From contig JAKFYI010000032.1 in NCBI GenBank assembly GCA_021730985.1, forward strand, positions 1-33,065: a stretch of DNA of 33,065 nt, in the 5' to 3' direction. The stretch comes from Hyphomicrobiales bacterium. Its GTDB lineage: Bacteria > Pseudomonadota > Alphaproteobacteria > Rhizobiales > Xanthobacteraceae. Of the stretch, positions 1-8,367 are shown in pieces. Within the stretch, counting starts at the first letter, position 1, and every line of letters begins with the position of its first letter. The notes below the pieces were generated by a model. That model worked only from the letters and a program-made list of their open reading frames with translations, was not told where the DNA came from and did not search any database. The position numbers were made by a program, and so were the translations under genes.

Positions 1-339
1 GCCCGCATCGGGGGCGGGACCACTTTCTGTACCACAATGCTCCACAGTGCGACGCGGGAAAGGCGCCAGGCTTAACTTTGGGAACGAGTCTGGAACGAAC
101 CGCGCCCGAATCGCTGACTCAGGCTGAGACCGACTTCGTTCCCTACGACATGTCGCGTCCGGGCCTCGTGTAGCCACCACATGGGCGATTCCCACACCGC
201 CGTGGGTGCGTTTACACCCTCCAAAGGTTAACGCGGCGGCGGCAGGAAATCCGCGCCCGAGTCAACAGCCTTGGCGATCGGCGGCCTGTGGATATCGTGT
301 GCAAAGTCCTCCGCTGCCAGTCCCCCAGGGCCGCAGCCG
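1..339. other. Left edge without a secure gene
   Basis: No gene is confidently recognised here. On the plus strand one frame is open from the window edge to a TAG at 171-173 (57 codons, ending in residues DMSRPGLV). It could be the 3' end of a gene that starts outside the window. Its third-position GC is visibly lower than in the neighbouring genes, and I do not recognise the peptide. The remaining 174-339 is the region downstream of the minus-strand DUF3108 gene and shows no convincing hairpin plus T-run. Confidence 0.35.
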
Positions 340-1206
340 TCACTGCGTTTTCGGCGGTACCGGTGCGGTCGCGGTTGCGCGCGGCTTGTGCGTCGCGGTG
401 ACGAACTGGGTCGCCTGCAGCACGCCCTGGCCGATCATGGTCGGGATGATGACACGGTACGGCACCAGGACACGGGTCGCTGCGACCGGCACCAGCCACG
501 CCTCGATGTCCTGGCGCTCAACCAGATACTTGATGGTGGAGCGCGACGGAACGTGTCCGGCAATTGGCACGAACTGCACGCCGCAGACCACCGCCGGTCC
601 TTCGTATCCCTTCTCCGACTTCACCTGCTCCATGCGCTTGTAGGTCAGCTTGAGGTCGAAGCGCATACGGCCATCGAACACGGAGATCACGCGCTGACAG
701 GCCTCCGGGCGAAGCACGTCGCCGTTGCCGGGCACGCGGATCAGCGACGCCGTCATCGGATCGTTCACGCCGTTGCGGTGCGCTTCGGTGACAGGCACGC
801 GCTCGTCGTGGTGCGGCTGCGGCGGCGTGACGGCGTAATCCTTCACGGAGCCGTTGACCATCGACATGCGGATTTCTTCGGTCTTGCTCCCGGTGGTGAC
901 GCTGGAGGCGAAGGTCGCAGGCGTCGGCTTGCCGGCGAGCATGGCGCCACGCGATGCGCCGCTGCCGGTGCCGCTGGAGAACATCAGCAGCAAGCCCGCG
1001 GTCGCACCGCTCGCTGCGGCGGTGAATTCCTTGTCGGCGATGTCGATGACCCAGGTGCCCTTGCCGATCGGCAGGCCGGCCAGCGTCACCACATAGCGGG
1101 CATCGACCCGGCCCTGAGCATGGGCCGGCCCTGCGGCGGCCAAGGCGGCTGCGAGGCTCGTGCCCAGTACGGCAAGCCGGAAGGAACCCCAGGGCACGAT
1201 CGCCAT
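340..1206 (-). CDS. Exported DUF3108 domain protein
   Basis: This is a 288-residue protein with an N-terminal signal peptide: a hydrophobic stretch at about residues 9-28 ends in AHAQ, so cleavage is likely near residue 30. The mature part has the features of the DUF3108 family: an early beta-strand segment (residues DARYVVTLAGLPIGKG), a central cysteine-containing stretch, and a C-terminal YRV-type strand. DUF3108 proteins are periplasmic or outer-membrane-associated beta-rich proteins of unknown biochemical role, so no reaction can be assigned. A GGAG sequence lies almost against the ATG at 1206, and a GTG three codons later would have better spacing, so the start is uncertain by a few residues. 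It is transcribed away from rpmB across a shared gap of about 250 bases. Confidence 0.8.
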   Translation of the reverse strand: MAIVPWGSFRLAVLGTSLAAALAAAGPAHAQGRVDARYVVTLAGLPIGKGTWVIDIADKEFTAAASGATAGLLLMFSSGTGSGASRGAMLAGKPTPATFASSVTTGSKTEEIRMSMVNGSVKDYAVTPPQPHHDERVPVTEAHRNGVNDPMTASLIRVPGNGDVLRPEACQRVISVFDGRMRFDLKLTYKRMEQVKSEKGYEGPAVVCGVQFVPIAGHVPSRSTIKYLVERQDIEAWLVPVAATRVLVPYRVIIPTMIGQGVLQATQFVTATHKPRATATAPVPPKTQ

Positions 1207-1361
1207 TCTCCAGAAGCGGTCAGGACCGGCATTTGACGGGCAGAAGTGGCCGGATCAAGGGCCTTCCTGCGTCAACCGTTAAGATATGCCCCGATCTCTG
1301 GCTGGAATAAGTCGTTTCTATGATGACAGCGCAATGACTTAGCGTGGACTCGAGGCCTTGC

Positions 1362-1390
1362 TTGACGCCTTTTCGCCCTCTGACTATACG
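1362..1390 (+). promoter_or_regulatory. Sigma70-type promoter of rpmB
   Basis: TTGACG at 1362-1367 and TATACG at 1385-1390 are separated by exactly 17 bases. This is a near-consensus housekeeping promoter. Transcription would begin near 1397 and give a leader of about 60 bases before the rpmB start at 1457. This is the clearest promoter in the window and fits a highly expressed ribosomal-protein gene. Confidence 0.7.
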
Positions 1391-1456
1391 TCCGCGGTCC
1401 ACAAGACACATTGATTGCGGCGCCATCGCCGCTCCATCCAATTCCGGGATTGCGTC

Positions 1457-1744
1457 ATGTCACGCCGCTGCGAACTGACCGCCAAGGGGCCCATGGTCGG
1501 CCACAAGGTGAGCCACTCCAACATCAAGACCAAGCGGCGGTTCTTGCCCAACCTGCTGAACGTGACGCTGATGTCCGACTCGCTCGGCCGTTCGGTGAAG
1601 CTGCGGATTTCCGCCAACGCGCTCAAATCGGTCGATCACCGCGGCGGGCTTGATGCGTTCCTGACCAAGGCACGCGACACCGAGCTGTCGCCCAAGGCGC
1701 TCGAACTCAAGCGCCAGATCGTGAAGAAGGCGGTCGCGGTTTAA
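1457..1744 (+). CDS. rpmB: 50S ribosomal protein L28
   Basis: The 95-residue product starts [20 protein letters not shown] and continues with the typical L28 core ([12 protein letters not shown], then [21 protein letters not shown]). L28 binds 23S rRNA in the large ribosomal subunit. An in-frame ATG at 1415 would add 14 residues that do not look like L28, so the start at 1457 is preferred. The length is typical for the longer alphaproteobacterial L28. The gene is monocistronic, with a consensus-like promoter upstream and a hairpin plus T-run about 35 bases after the stop. Confidence 0.97.
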   Translation: MSRRCELTAKGPMVGHKVSHSNIKTKRRFLPNLLNVTLMSDSLGRSVKLRISANALKSVDHRGGLDAFLTKARDTELSPKALELKRQIVKKAVAV

Positions 1745-1777
1745 AGGCCGCACCCTCTCCGATCCATCCTGGTGACG

Positions 1778-1806
1778 TGGCCGGGCCTGTCCCGGCCATT
1801 TCTTTT
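1778..1806 (+). terminator. rpmB terminator built on a GGCCGGG repeat
   Basis: Arms GGCCGGG (1779-1785) and CCCGGCC (1791-1797) enclose a 5-base loop and are followed by a T-rich run TTTCTTTT (1799-1806). This has the form of an intrinsic terminator for rpmB. The hairpin core matches the dispersed GGCCGGG/CCCGGCC elements seen elsewhere in the window (2960, 32923), so it may be a repeat unit serving as a terminator. Confidence 0.6.
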
Positions 1807-1863
1807 AGACGCGGATGAAACTCTTTCCTCGGCCGGAATCGCCTGCACTCCGCGCTGGCCGCC

Positions 1864-2886
1864 CTACTCCCCCACCAGCGTGAACTGCAGCAGCACGGTG
1901 CGCTGCAGGGCCGAGAAGTTGTCGTCGGAGATCAGCGTCAGCACGGTCGCGCCGTCGGCTGAGCGGTGCACCGCGAGGCCTTCGAAGTTGTCGATCTGAT
2001 ATCCCATGTCGGCGAAGATCACCTCGGGACCGTCGAGCACCGCGCGCGGCGCGACGCGCGCGAGCGGCACGCGCCGGATGCGAATCGCAAGCCCGCGCGT
2101 CCACGAAAAACGCCGCTCCAGCAAAAGCAGATCGCCGCGCGGCGTGAGCGCACAATCGCTGACGTCGAACTCGTCGGTGCGCTTCACGGTGAAGCTGCCG
2201 GCCTGCGGCCCGATCAGAAAGCCCAGGATGTTGCCGGCCGGATCGAGGCCGCGCTCGGAAATCGCGATCAGCGTGCCTGCCAGCGGCTGGCCCTTCGGCG
2301 GCATCACCAGGCATTCGATGCCGCGATTGTGCGGCAGCGCCTTGACGGCCGGCGGCACCGGGATCGGCTGGCCGCGGGCACGCACACCGTCCTTGCCGTA
2401 GTCGAAGCGCAGAATCTCGTGGGCGCGCTCGATGCCGACGTAGAACGTGCCGCCGTCGTCGGCCAGCGCCTCGGTGTCGTACCAGCCGCGCCTCGTGCCG
2501 ACATGGCGTCCGTCCGGTCCGAGCATCGGCGCGATCTCCGCATCGGCAATCGCGATCGGCGCGCTGTCACGCATGACAATGCGTGCGCGCAGCCAATAGC
2601 CCTTGTCGGTGAGGGCGACGAACCGCGCGCCGTCGGCGTTCATGCGGATCGCCGAGACGCCGCCGAACTCGCGATGCGTGGAAGTGAGCACCAGACCGCC
2701 GCGAAACCGCAGCGCGCCGAACTGCGTCTGCCCGGTCTCACGCGGGTCGAACGCCTCGATGGCCTGGGCGCGAATCTCGATGCGTTGCGGCGCAGCCGGA
2801 GCACGCGGCGCCTGGGCTGCAGCCGTGACAACTGACAGCAACAGGATCGCACTCGCACCGCCAACGATCCGTAACGTGCAAGGCAA
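1864..2886 (-). CDS. Exported esterase-like phytase family protein
   Basis: The product of about 340 residues belongs to the family called 'esterase-like activity of phytase' (PF13449), a predicted beta-propeller. Visible family features are an N-terminal strand with FGGVSAIR, a FVALTDKGYW motif, a GWYDTEALA segment, NRGIECL in the middle and an IDNFEGLAV motif near the C-terminus. Start choice: a TTG at 2886 has GGAGA six bases upstream and gives a compact 26-residue signal peptide ending AAAQA. An ATG at 2949 has no ribosome site, abuts a palindromic repeat and would put 21 extra residues before the signal peptide. The gene follows cobT on the same strand and could be read from the same transcript, but the repeat lies between them. 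Substrate unknown. Confidence 0.82.
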   Translation of the reverse strand: MPCTLRIVGGASAILLLSVVTAAAQAPRAPAAPQRIEIRAQAIEAFDPRETGQTQFGALRFRGGLVLTSTHREFGGVSAIRMNADGARFVALTDKGYWLRARIVMRDSAPIAIADAEIAPMLGPDGRHVGTRRGWYDTEALADDGGTFYVGIERAHEILRFDYGKDGVRARGQPIPVPPAVKALPHNRGIECLVMPPKGQPLAGTLIAISERGLDPAGNILGFLIGPQAGSFTVKRTDEFDVSDCALTPRGDLLLLERRFSWTRGLAIRIRRVPLARVAPRAVLDGPEVIFADMGYQIDNFEGLAVHRSADGATVLTLISDDNFSALQRTVLLQFTLVGE

Positions 2887-2953
2887 AGACGATCTCCGCG
2901 ATAGGGCGAAAGCAAGGCGCTGAAGCCGCTTCCAATTAGCACGATTCATCGGT

Positions 2954-3042
2954 CGTCATGGCCGGGCTTGTCCCGGCCATCCACGCCTTGCTTGTGAACA
3001 GAGAGAAAGGCGTGGATGCCCGCGACAAGCGCGGGCATGACG
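2954..3042. repeat. Cruciform REP-like palindromic element
   Basis: The element is built of nested inverted repeats. The outer arms are CGTCATG (2954-2960) and CATGACG (3036-3042). Inside are a GGCCGGG/CCCGGCC hairpin (2960-2977) and a GCCCGCG/CGCGGGC hairpin (3018-3035). A perfect 12-bp stem pairs 2978-2989 with 3007-3018 around a 17-base loop. The parts overlap, so alternative folds are possible. It fills the gap between cobT and the phytase-like gene. Related half elements lie at 16811-16845 and 32923-32947. REP-like elements of this form can act as mRNA stabilisers or terminators; the role here is not known. Confidence 0.75.
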
Positions 3043-3068
3043 GTGGAGAGATCAGAGCGAGCCGAAGT

Positions 3069-4970
3069 CTACGAATGCAGCTTGCGCTTCGGACGCGCCC
3101 GCCCGGCCTGCTCGTCCGGCGGGCCTTCCTCGAACAGTTCGGCGAGCTTCTCGGTCATCGCGCCGCCAAGCTCCTCGGCATCGACGATGGTGACGGCGCG
3201 GCGATAGTAGCGCGTCACGTCATGGCCGATGCCGATGGCGATCAGCTCGACCGGCGAGCGCGTCTCGATCTCCTCGATCACCCAGCGCAGGTGGCGTTCC
3301 AGGTAATTGCCCGGATTGACCGACAGCGTGGAGTCATCCACCGGCGCGCCGTCCGAAATCATCATCAGAATCTTGCGCTGCTCGGTGCGGGCGAGCAGGC
3401 GCTTGTGCGCCCAGTCCAGCGCCTCGCCGTCGATGTTCTCCTTGAGCAGGCCTTCGCGCATCATCAGGCCGAGGTTCTTGCGCGCGCGGCGCCACGGCGA
3501 GTCGGCCGACTTGTAGATGATGTGGCGCAGATCGTTGAGCCGGCCGGGGTTCGGCGTCTTGCCGGCGGCGAGCCAGCTTTCGCGCGACGAGCCGCCCTTC
3601 CAGGCGCGGGTGGTGAAGCCCAGGATCTCGACCTTGACGCCGCAGCGCTCCAGCGTGCGCGCCAGGATGTCGGCGCAGGTGGCAGCCACGGTGATCGGGC
3701 GGCCGCGCATCGACCCGGAGTTGTCGAGCAGCAGCGTCACCACGGTGTCGCGGAAGTTGGTCTCCTTCTCGGTCTTGAAGGCCAGCGGATACATCGGATC
3801 GATGATGATGCGCGGCAGGCGGGCGGCGTCGAGCATGCCCTCTTCGAGATCGAACTCCCAGGCGCGGTTCTGCTGCGCCATCAGGCGGCGCTGCAGCCGG
3901 TTGGCGAGACGCGCCACCACGCCCTGCAAATGCGAAAGCTGCTTGTCGAGATAGCCGCGCAACCGGTCGAGCTCCTCCGGCTCGCACAGATCCTCGGCGG
4001 CGACGGTCTCGTCGAAGCGGCCGGTGAACGGCTTGTAATCGGGGCCGCGCGGTTCGTTGCGGCCGTTGCGCGGACGCCACGGCTCGGAGGCCTGCTCCGA
4101 GTCGCCCATCTCGGTGTCGTCGGCCATGTCGCCGGCCGGCGCGTCGGCCTCTTCCTCGGTGGATTCGGCGGCGTCGGCGGAGGCCTCTGCCTCCTCCATG
4201 CTCATCTTCTCGAGGTCTTCGGAGTCGGCGGCCTCGCCCTTCTCGCCCTGCTCGTCCTTCTTGCGATCCTGATCGCCAGTTTCGCCATCCTCTTCGTCAT
4301 CCTCGGAGGATGAGCGTTCCTCGCCCATGTCGAGCGATTCCAGCAGATCGTGCACCGCATCGCCGAACTTGCGCTGGTCCTCGACCAGGCCGCCGAGCTG
4401 ATCGAGACCCTTGCCGGCGCGCTCCTCGATGAACGGGCGCCACAGCTCGACCAGCTTGCGGGCGGCGGGCGGCGGCGCCTCGCCGGTCAGGCGCTCGCGC
4501 ACCATCAGCGAGACCGCGTCCTCGATCGGCGCATCGGCGCGGTCGGTGATCTCGTCGAACTTGCCGCGATGAAACTTGTCGTCGAGCATGGCGGAGAGGT
4601 TGTGCTTCACGCCCATCATGCGGCGCGAGCCGATCGCCTCGACGCGGGCCTGCTCGACCGCCTCGAACACCGCGCGCGCCTGCTGGCCGCCCGGCACCAG
4701 CCTGCGATGCACCGCCGGATCGTGGCAGGCGAGCTTCAGCGCCGCGGCATCGGCGTGGCCGCGCACGATTGCGGCGTCCTGCTTGGACATCTTGCGCGGC
4801 GGTTCGGGCAGCCGCGCCTTGCCGCCGACCAAGCCGGGCCGCTCGGCCGCGAACGACACCTCGAGCTCCGGCTGCCGCGCGATCGCGCGCAGGCAGGCGG
4901 ACACCGAGCGCTTGAACGGCTCGGTCGGGGAGTCTTTCGCGGGAGCCTTTGGCTTGGTGTTGGACGTCAT
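3069..4970 (-). CDS. cobT: Cobaltochelatase subunit CobT
   Basis: This is a 633-residue CobT, the partner of CobS in the ATP-dependent CobNST complex that inserts cobalt into hydrogenobyrinate a,c-diamide in aerobic cobalamin synthesis. Order along the chain: an N-terminal helical region (about 1-215), a very acidic linker rich in D and E (about 219-295), and a C-terminal von Willebrand A domain. The VWA metal site (MIDAS) DNSGS lies at 416-420, and the domain runs to about residue 610. The basic tail ends RPKRKLHS. Length is normal for the family. It begins ten bases after the cobS stop, so the two are co-transcribed. No cobN or cobalamin riboswitch is visible nearby, so the large subunit must be encoded elsewhere. 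Confidence 0.96.
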   Translation of the reverse strand: MTSNTKPKAPAKDSPTEPFKRSVSACLRAIARQPELEVSFAAERPGLVGGKARLPEPPRKMSKQDAAIVRGHADAAALKLACHDPAVHRRLVPGGQQARAVFEAVEQARVEAIGSRRMMGVKHNLSAMLDDKFHRGKFDEITDRADAPIEDAVSLMVRERLTGEAPPPAARKLVELWRPFIEERAGKGLDQLGGLVEDQRKFGDAVHDLLESLDMGEERSSSEDDEEDGETGDQDRKKDEQGEKGEAADSEDLEKMSMEEAEASADAAESTEEEADAPAGDMADDTEMGDSEQASEPWRPRNGRNEPRGPDYKPFTGRFDETVAAEDLCEPEELDRLRGYLDKQLSHLQGVVARLANRLQRRLMAQQNRAWEFDLEEGMLDAARLPRIIIDPMYPLAFKTEKETNFRDTVVTLLLDNSGSMRGRPITVAATCADILARTLERCGVKVEILGFTTRAWKGGSSRESWLAAGKTPNPGRLNDLRHIIYKSADSPWRRARKNLGLMMREGLLKENIDGEALDWAHKRLLARTEQRKILMMISDGAPVDDSTLSVNPGNYLERHLRWVIEEIETRSPVELIAIGIGHDVTRYYRRAVTIVDAEELGGAMTEKLAELFEEGPPDEQAGRARPKRKLHS

Positions 4971-4980
4971 CGGCGAGCGA

Positions 4981-5973
4981 TCAGCTCAGCGCCACGTTCA
5001 CCGACGATTCCGGAAGCTCGACGCCGAAGCAGCGCTGATAAAACTCGGCGACAATCGGACGCTCCAGCTCATCGCACTTGTTGAGAAAGGTCAGCCGGAA
5101 CGCGAAGCCGACGTCCTTGAAGATCTCGGCGTTCTCGGCCCAGATGATCACGGTGCGCGGGCTCATCACGGTCGAGAGATCGCCGTTGATGAAGGCGTTG
5201 CGCGTCAGGTCGGCGACGCGAACCATCTTGTTGACGACATCGCGGCCGGCATCGGTCTGGTAGTGCTTCGCCTTCGCGAGCACGATCTCGACCTCGTTGT
5301 CATGCGGCAGATAGTTCAGCGTGGTCACGATCGACCAGCGGTCCATCTGCGCCTGGTTGATCTGCTGCGTGCCGTGATAGAGCCCCGAAGTGTCGCCGAG
5401 GCCGATGGTGTTCGCGGTCGCGAACAGCCGGAACGCTGGGTGAGGACGGATGACGCGGCTCTGGTCGAGCAGCGTGAGGCGGCCCGAGGATTCCAGCACG
5501 CGCTGGATCACGAACATCACGTCCGGGCGGCCGGCGTCGTACTCGTCGAAGCACAGCGCCACGTTGTTCTGGTAGGCCCACGGCAGGATGCCGTCACGGA
5601 ATTCGGTGACCTGCTTTCCGTCCTTGATGACGATGGCGTCCTTGCCGATCAGGTCGATACGGCTGATGTGGCTGTCGAGGTTGACGCGCACACACGGCCA
5701 GTTGAGCCGCGACGCCACCTGCTCGATGTGCGTCGACTTGCCGGTGCCATGATAGCCGGACACGATCACCCGCCGGTTGTGCGAGAAGCCGGCCAGGATC
5801 GCGAGCGTGGTCGGACGGTCGAAGCGGTAATCCGGATCGGGCTCCGGCACGTAGTCGTCGCCCTTGGAATAGGCCGGGACCTCCATGTCGCTGTCGATGC
5901 CGAAGACCTGACGCACCGAGACCTTCATGTCGGGCATGCCGGACGCGGTGGATGTTGCAGCTGCAGTTGCCAT
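4981..5973 (-). CDS. cobS: Cobaltochelatase subunit CobS
   Basis: The 330-residue AAA+ ATPase works with CobT to drive cobalt chelation by CobN in cytoplasmic aerobic B12 synthesis. A short CobS N-domain ([20 protein letters not shown]) is followed by the ATPase core with Walker A GYHGTGKS at 73-80, Walker B LCFDEYD near 140-146, and the sensor segment [11 protein letters not shown]. The frame is open up to 6171, but the ATG at 5973 has GGAG about six bases upstream and gives the usual family length, so it is preferred. It is first in a cobS-cobT unit. In many alphaproteobacteria cobS lies next to a J-domain gene and bolA; here those are about 5 kb away at 11231-12240. Confidence 0.96.
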   Translation of the reverse strand: MATAAATSTASGMPDMKVSVRQVFGIDSDMEVPAYSKGDDYVPEPDPDYRFDRPTTLAILAGFSHNRRVIVSGYHGTGKSTHIEQVASRLNWPCVRVNLDSHISRIDLIGKDAIVIKDGKQVTEFRDGILPWAYQNNVALCFDEYDAGRPDVMFVIQRVLESSGRLTLLDQSRVIRPHPAFRLFATANTIGLGDTSGLYHGTQQINQAQMDRWSIVTTLNYLPHDNEVEIVLAKAKHYQTDAGRDVVNKMVRVADLTRNAFINGDLSTVMSPRTVIIWAENAEIFKDVGFAFRLTFLNKCDELERPIVAEFYQRCFGVELPESSVNVALS

Positions 5974-6190
5974 TGCTACTCCGTGGCCCCGGGGACGGCG
6001 CGGGGCCGCATGAATTACCGGGTAGTCGCTGGGGGATTCGGTTGTCCCGGCAAACCTAGCAGAACCCAGGTGCGCTGCGAAAGCCGCCATGCGCATGGCT
6101 CGAATGTCATGAAATGTATGAGGAATCGGCCAAAAACGGGCTCTGCTTTGGCCGGGCGCGAGGGGCGCCAATCACAGGAAATAAACCGGA

Positions 6191-6400
6191 TCAGCGGATC
6201 GCCGAGGCCTCGGAACCGGACCACATCACCGGCTTGCCCGCCTTGAGCAGCGGCACGCGGGCCTCGACCCGGGCACCCACGTCGGACGCGCGCGGGCTGG
6301 AGGCGATGGCAATGCCCACCACCGCGATGGCCGCAACCAGGGAAACCACCACGATCTTGAGGTGGGTTAGCTGATCGGCAGTGTGCAGGCTGTTGTTCAT
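6191..6400 (-). CDS. Small single-pass membrane protein, conserved hypothetical
   Basis: The 69-residue product starts MNNSLHTADQLTHLKIVVV. It has one transmembrane segment (about residues 15-33) and a conserved-looking tail, LLKAGKPVMWSGSEASAIR. From memory, very similar small proteins occur in several copies in Bradyrhizobium-like genomes, always with the N-terminal HxADxxTHLKIVVV and the C-terminal KAGKP...SAIR blocks. Function is unknown. A longer reading to 6493 adds 31 residues without that similarity and is not favoured. It is upstream of cobS on the same strand, separated by about 217 bases, and divergent from the ABC-F gene. Confidence 0.7.
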   Translation of the reverse strand: MNNSLHTADQLTHLKIVVVSLVAAIAVVGIAIASSPRASDVGARVEARVPLLKAGKPVMWSGSEASAIR

Positions 6401-6624
6401 GACGAGACCGTTCCAGGGATGCTCAATGTGTACCCGGTGGCGCGCCAGCGCGCTGTGACGCCCGTCACAGAATGGCGGATTGGCTTCGCGCACCCCATTT
6501 GGGGCGTCCTTCGCCTAAAGGCGTGTTCGAAACACTCTTTCCGCGCCCGTGCCGCATGGCATAAGGGCGGCCCCACGCTCCAAGTCTTACGTCCCAAATC
6601 GCTCGTTCCAGGTCCCTCGCGCCC

Positions 6625-8247
6625 ATGATCCGTCTCGACAGCATCAGCAAGCAGAACGGCCACCAGATCCTCTTCATCGAGGCATCGGCGGCGCTCAACC
6701 GGGGGGAGAAGGTCGGCCTGGTCGGCCCCAACGGAGCCGGCAAGACCACGCTGTTCCGCATGATCTCGGGCCAGGAGCAGCCGGACGAAGGCCAGGTCGC
6801 CGTCGACCGCGGCATCACCATCGGCTACTTCAGCCAGGACGTCGGCGAGATGTCGGGCCGCAGCGCAGTGGCCGAGGTGATGGACGGCGCGGGCCCGGTG
6901 GCCGCCGTCGCGACCGAATTGAAGGAGCTGGAGGCCGCCATGGCCGACCCGGACCGGGCCGGCGACATGGAGGAGATCGTCGTGCGCTACGGCGAGGTGC
7001 AGGCGCGCTTCGAGGAGCTGGACGGCTACGCGCTGGACGGCCGCGCGCGCGAGGTGCTCGCCGGCCTCAGCTTCAGCCAGGAGATGATGGAGGGCGACGT
7101 CGGCGCGCTGTCGGGCGGCTGGAAGATGCGGGTGGCGCTGGCCCGCATTCTGCTGATGCGTCCCGACGCAATGCTGCTCGACGAGCCAAGCAACCATCTC
7201 GACCTGGAGAGCCTGATCTGGCTGGAGCAGTTCCTCAAAGGCTATGAGGGCGTGCTGCTGATGACCTCGCACGACCGCGAGTTCCTGAACCGTATCGTCA
7301 CCAAGGTGGTGGAGATCGATGGCGGTTCGCTGAACGCCTACTCGGGCAATTACGAATTCTACGAGCAGCAGCGCGCGCTGAGCGAGAAGCAGCAGCAGGC
7401 CCAGTTCGAGCGGCAGCAGGCGATGCTGTCCAAGGAAATCAAGTTCATCGAACGCTTCAAGGCCCGCGCCTCGCACGCGGCCCAGGTGCAGAGCCGGGTG
7501 AAGAAGCTGGAGAAGATCGAGAAGGTGGAGCCGCCCAAGCGCCGGCAGACGGTGTCGTTCGATTTCCTGCCGGCGCCACGCTCCGGCGAGGACGTGGTCA
7601 GCCTGAAGAACGTGCACAAAGGCTACGGCAGCCTGCGCATCTACGACGGACTGGATTTCATGATCCGCCGCAAGGAGCGCTGGTGCGTCATGGGCGTCAA
7701 CGGCGCAGGCAAGTCCACGCTGCTGAAGCTGATCGCAGGCTCGACGGAGCCGGACGATGGAACGGTGGCGGTGGGCGGCAGCGTGAAGATGGGATACTTC
7801 GCGCAGCACGCGATGGAATTGCTCGACGGCGAGCGCACCGTGTTCGAGGAATTGGAACACACGTTCCCGCAGGCGGGCCAAGGTTCGCTGCGCGCATTGG
7901 CCGGCTGCTTCGGATTCTCCGGCGACGACGTGGAGAAGCGATGCCGCGTGCTGTCGGGCGGCGAGAAGGCGCGGCTGGTGATGGCGAAGATGCTGTACGA
8001 CCCGCCGAACTTCCTGGTGCTGGACGAGCCCACCAACCATCTCGACATCGCGACCAAGGAAATGCTCATCACCGCGCTGTCGCAGTACGAGGGCACCATG
8101 CTGTTCGTGTCGCACGACCGCCACTTCCTGGCGGCATTGTCCAACCGCGTGCTGGAACTGACGCCCGACGGCATTCACCAGTATGGCGGCGGCTACACGG
8201 AGTACGTCGCGCGCACGGGGCAAGAGGCGCCGGGACTGCGGAGCTGA
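6625..8247 (+). CDS. ABC-F family ATPase (ribosome-associated)
   Basis: The 540-residue protein has two ATP-binding cassettes and no membrane segments, which defines ABC-F. First cassette: Walker A GPNGAGKTT at 34-42, signature LSGGW near 162, Walker B LLDEPSNHLD near 184-193. Second cassette: Walker A GVNGAGKST near 356-364, signature LSGGEK at 443, Walker B LVLDEPTNHLD near 465-475. Between them is a charged helical linker (about 245-300, rich in Q, E, K, R). ABC-F proteins bind the ribosomal E site and rescue or regulate stalled translation. Overall shape resembles YbiT more than EttA or Uup, but the subgroup is not certain. It is not part of an obvious operon: the next gene starts 120 bases later. 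Confidence 0.93.
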   Translation: MIRLDSISKQNGHQILFIEASAALNRGEKVGLVGPNGAGKTTLFRMISGQEQPDEGQVAVDRGITIGYFSQDVGEMSGRSAVAEVMDGAGPVAAVATELKELEAAMADPDRAGDMEEIVVRYGEVQARFEELDGYALDGRAREVLAGLSFSQEMMEGDVGALSGGWKMRVALARILLMRPDAMLLDEPSNHLDLESLIWLEQFLKGYEGVLLMTSHDREFLNRIVTKVVEIDGGSLNAYSGNYEFYEQQRALSEKQQQAQFERQQAMLSKEIKFIERFKARASHAAQVQSRVKKLEKIEKVEPPKRRQTVSFDFLPAPRSGEDVVSLKNVHKGYGSLRIYDGLDFMIRRKERWCVMGVNGAGKSTLLKLIAGSTEPDDGTVAVGGSVKMGYFAQHAMELLDGERTVFEELEHTFPQAGQGSLRALAGCFGFSGDDVEKRCRVLSGGEKARLVMAKMLYDPPNFLVLDEPTNHLDIATKEMLITALSQYEGTMLFVSHDRHFLAALSNRVLELTPDGIHQYGGGYTEYVARTGQEAPGLRS

Positions 8248-8254
8248 GGCGGCA

Positions 8255-8274
8255 AGCCGAATGGAACTTCGGCT
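8255..8274 (+). terminator. Weak hairpin after the ABC-F gene
   Basis: Arms AGCCGAA (8255-8261) and TTCGGCT (8268-8274) with a 6-base loop sit directly after the ABC-F stop codon. There is no T-run, so termination without Rho is doubtful. It could be a 3' stabilising hairpin. Confidence 0.3.
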
Positions 8275-8367
8275 GCCCACCGGAACCACAGCCCGTTCGC
8301 ATTGACCATCCCGATATTTTCCCGCATTTCTTGAGTGCGCAGCGGCAACAGGGGGCGGGCTCTGGAC

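Noticed and set aside
271..1236. 321-codon plus-strand frame over the DUF3108 gene
   Set aside because: The opposite strand has a signal peptide and DUF3108 features, while this frame has only low-complexity H/R/G-rich sequence.
5974..6190. Cobalamin riboswitch upstream of cobS
   Set aside because: I looked for the conserved B12-box and found none in the gap, so no riboswitch is claimed.
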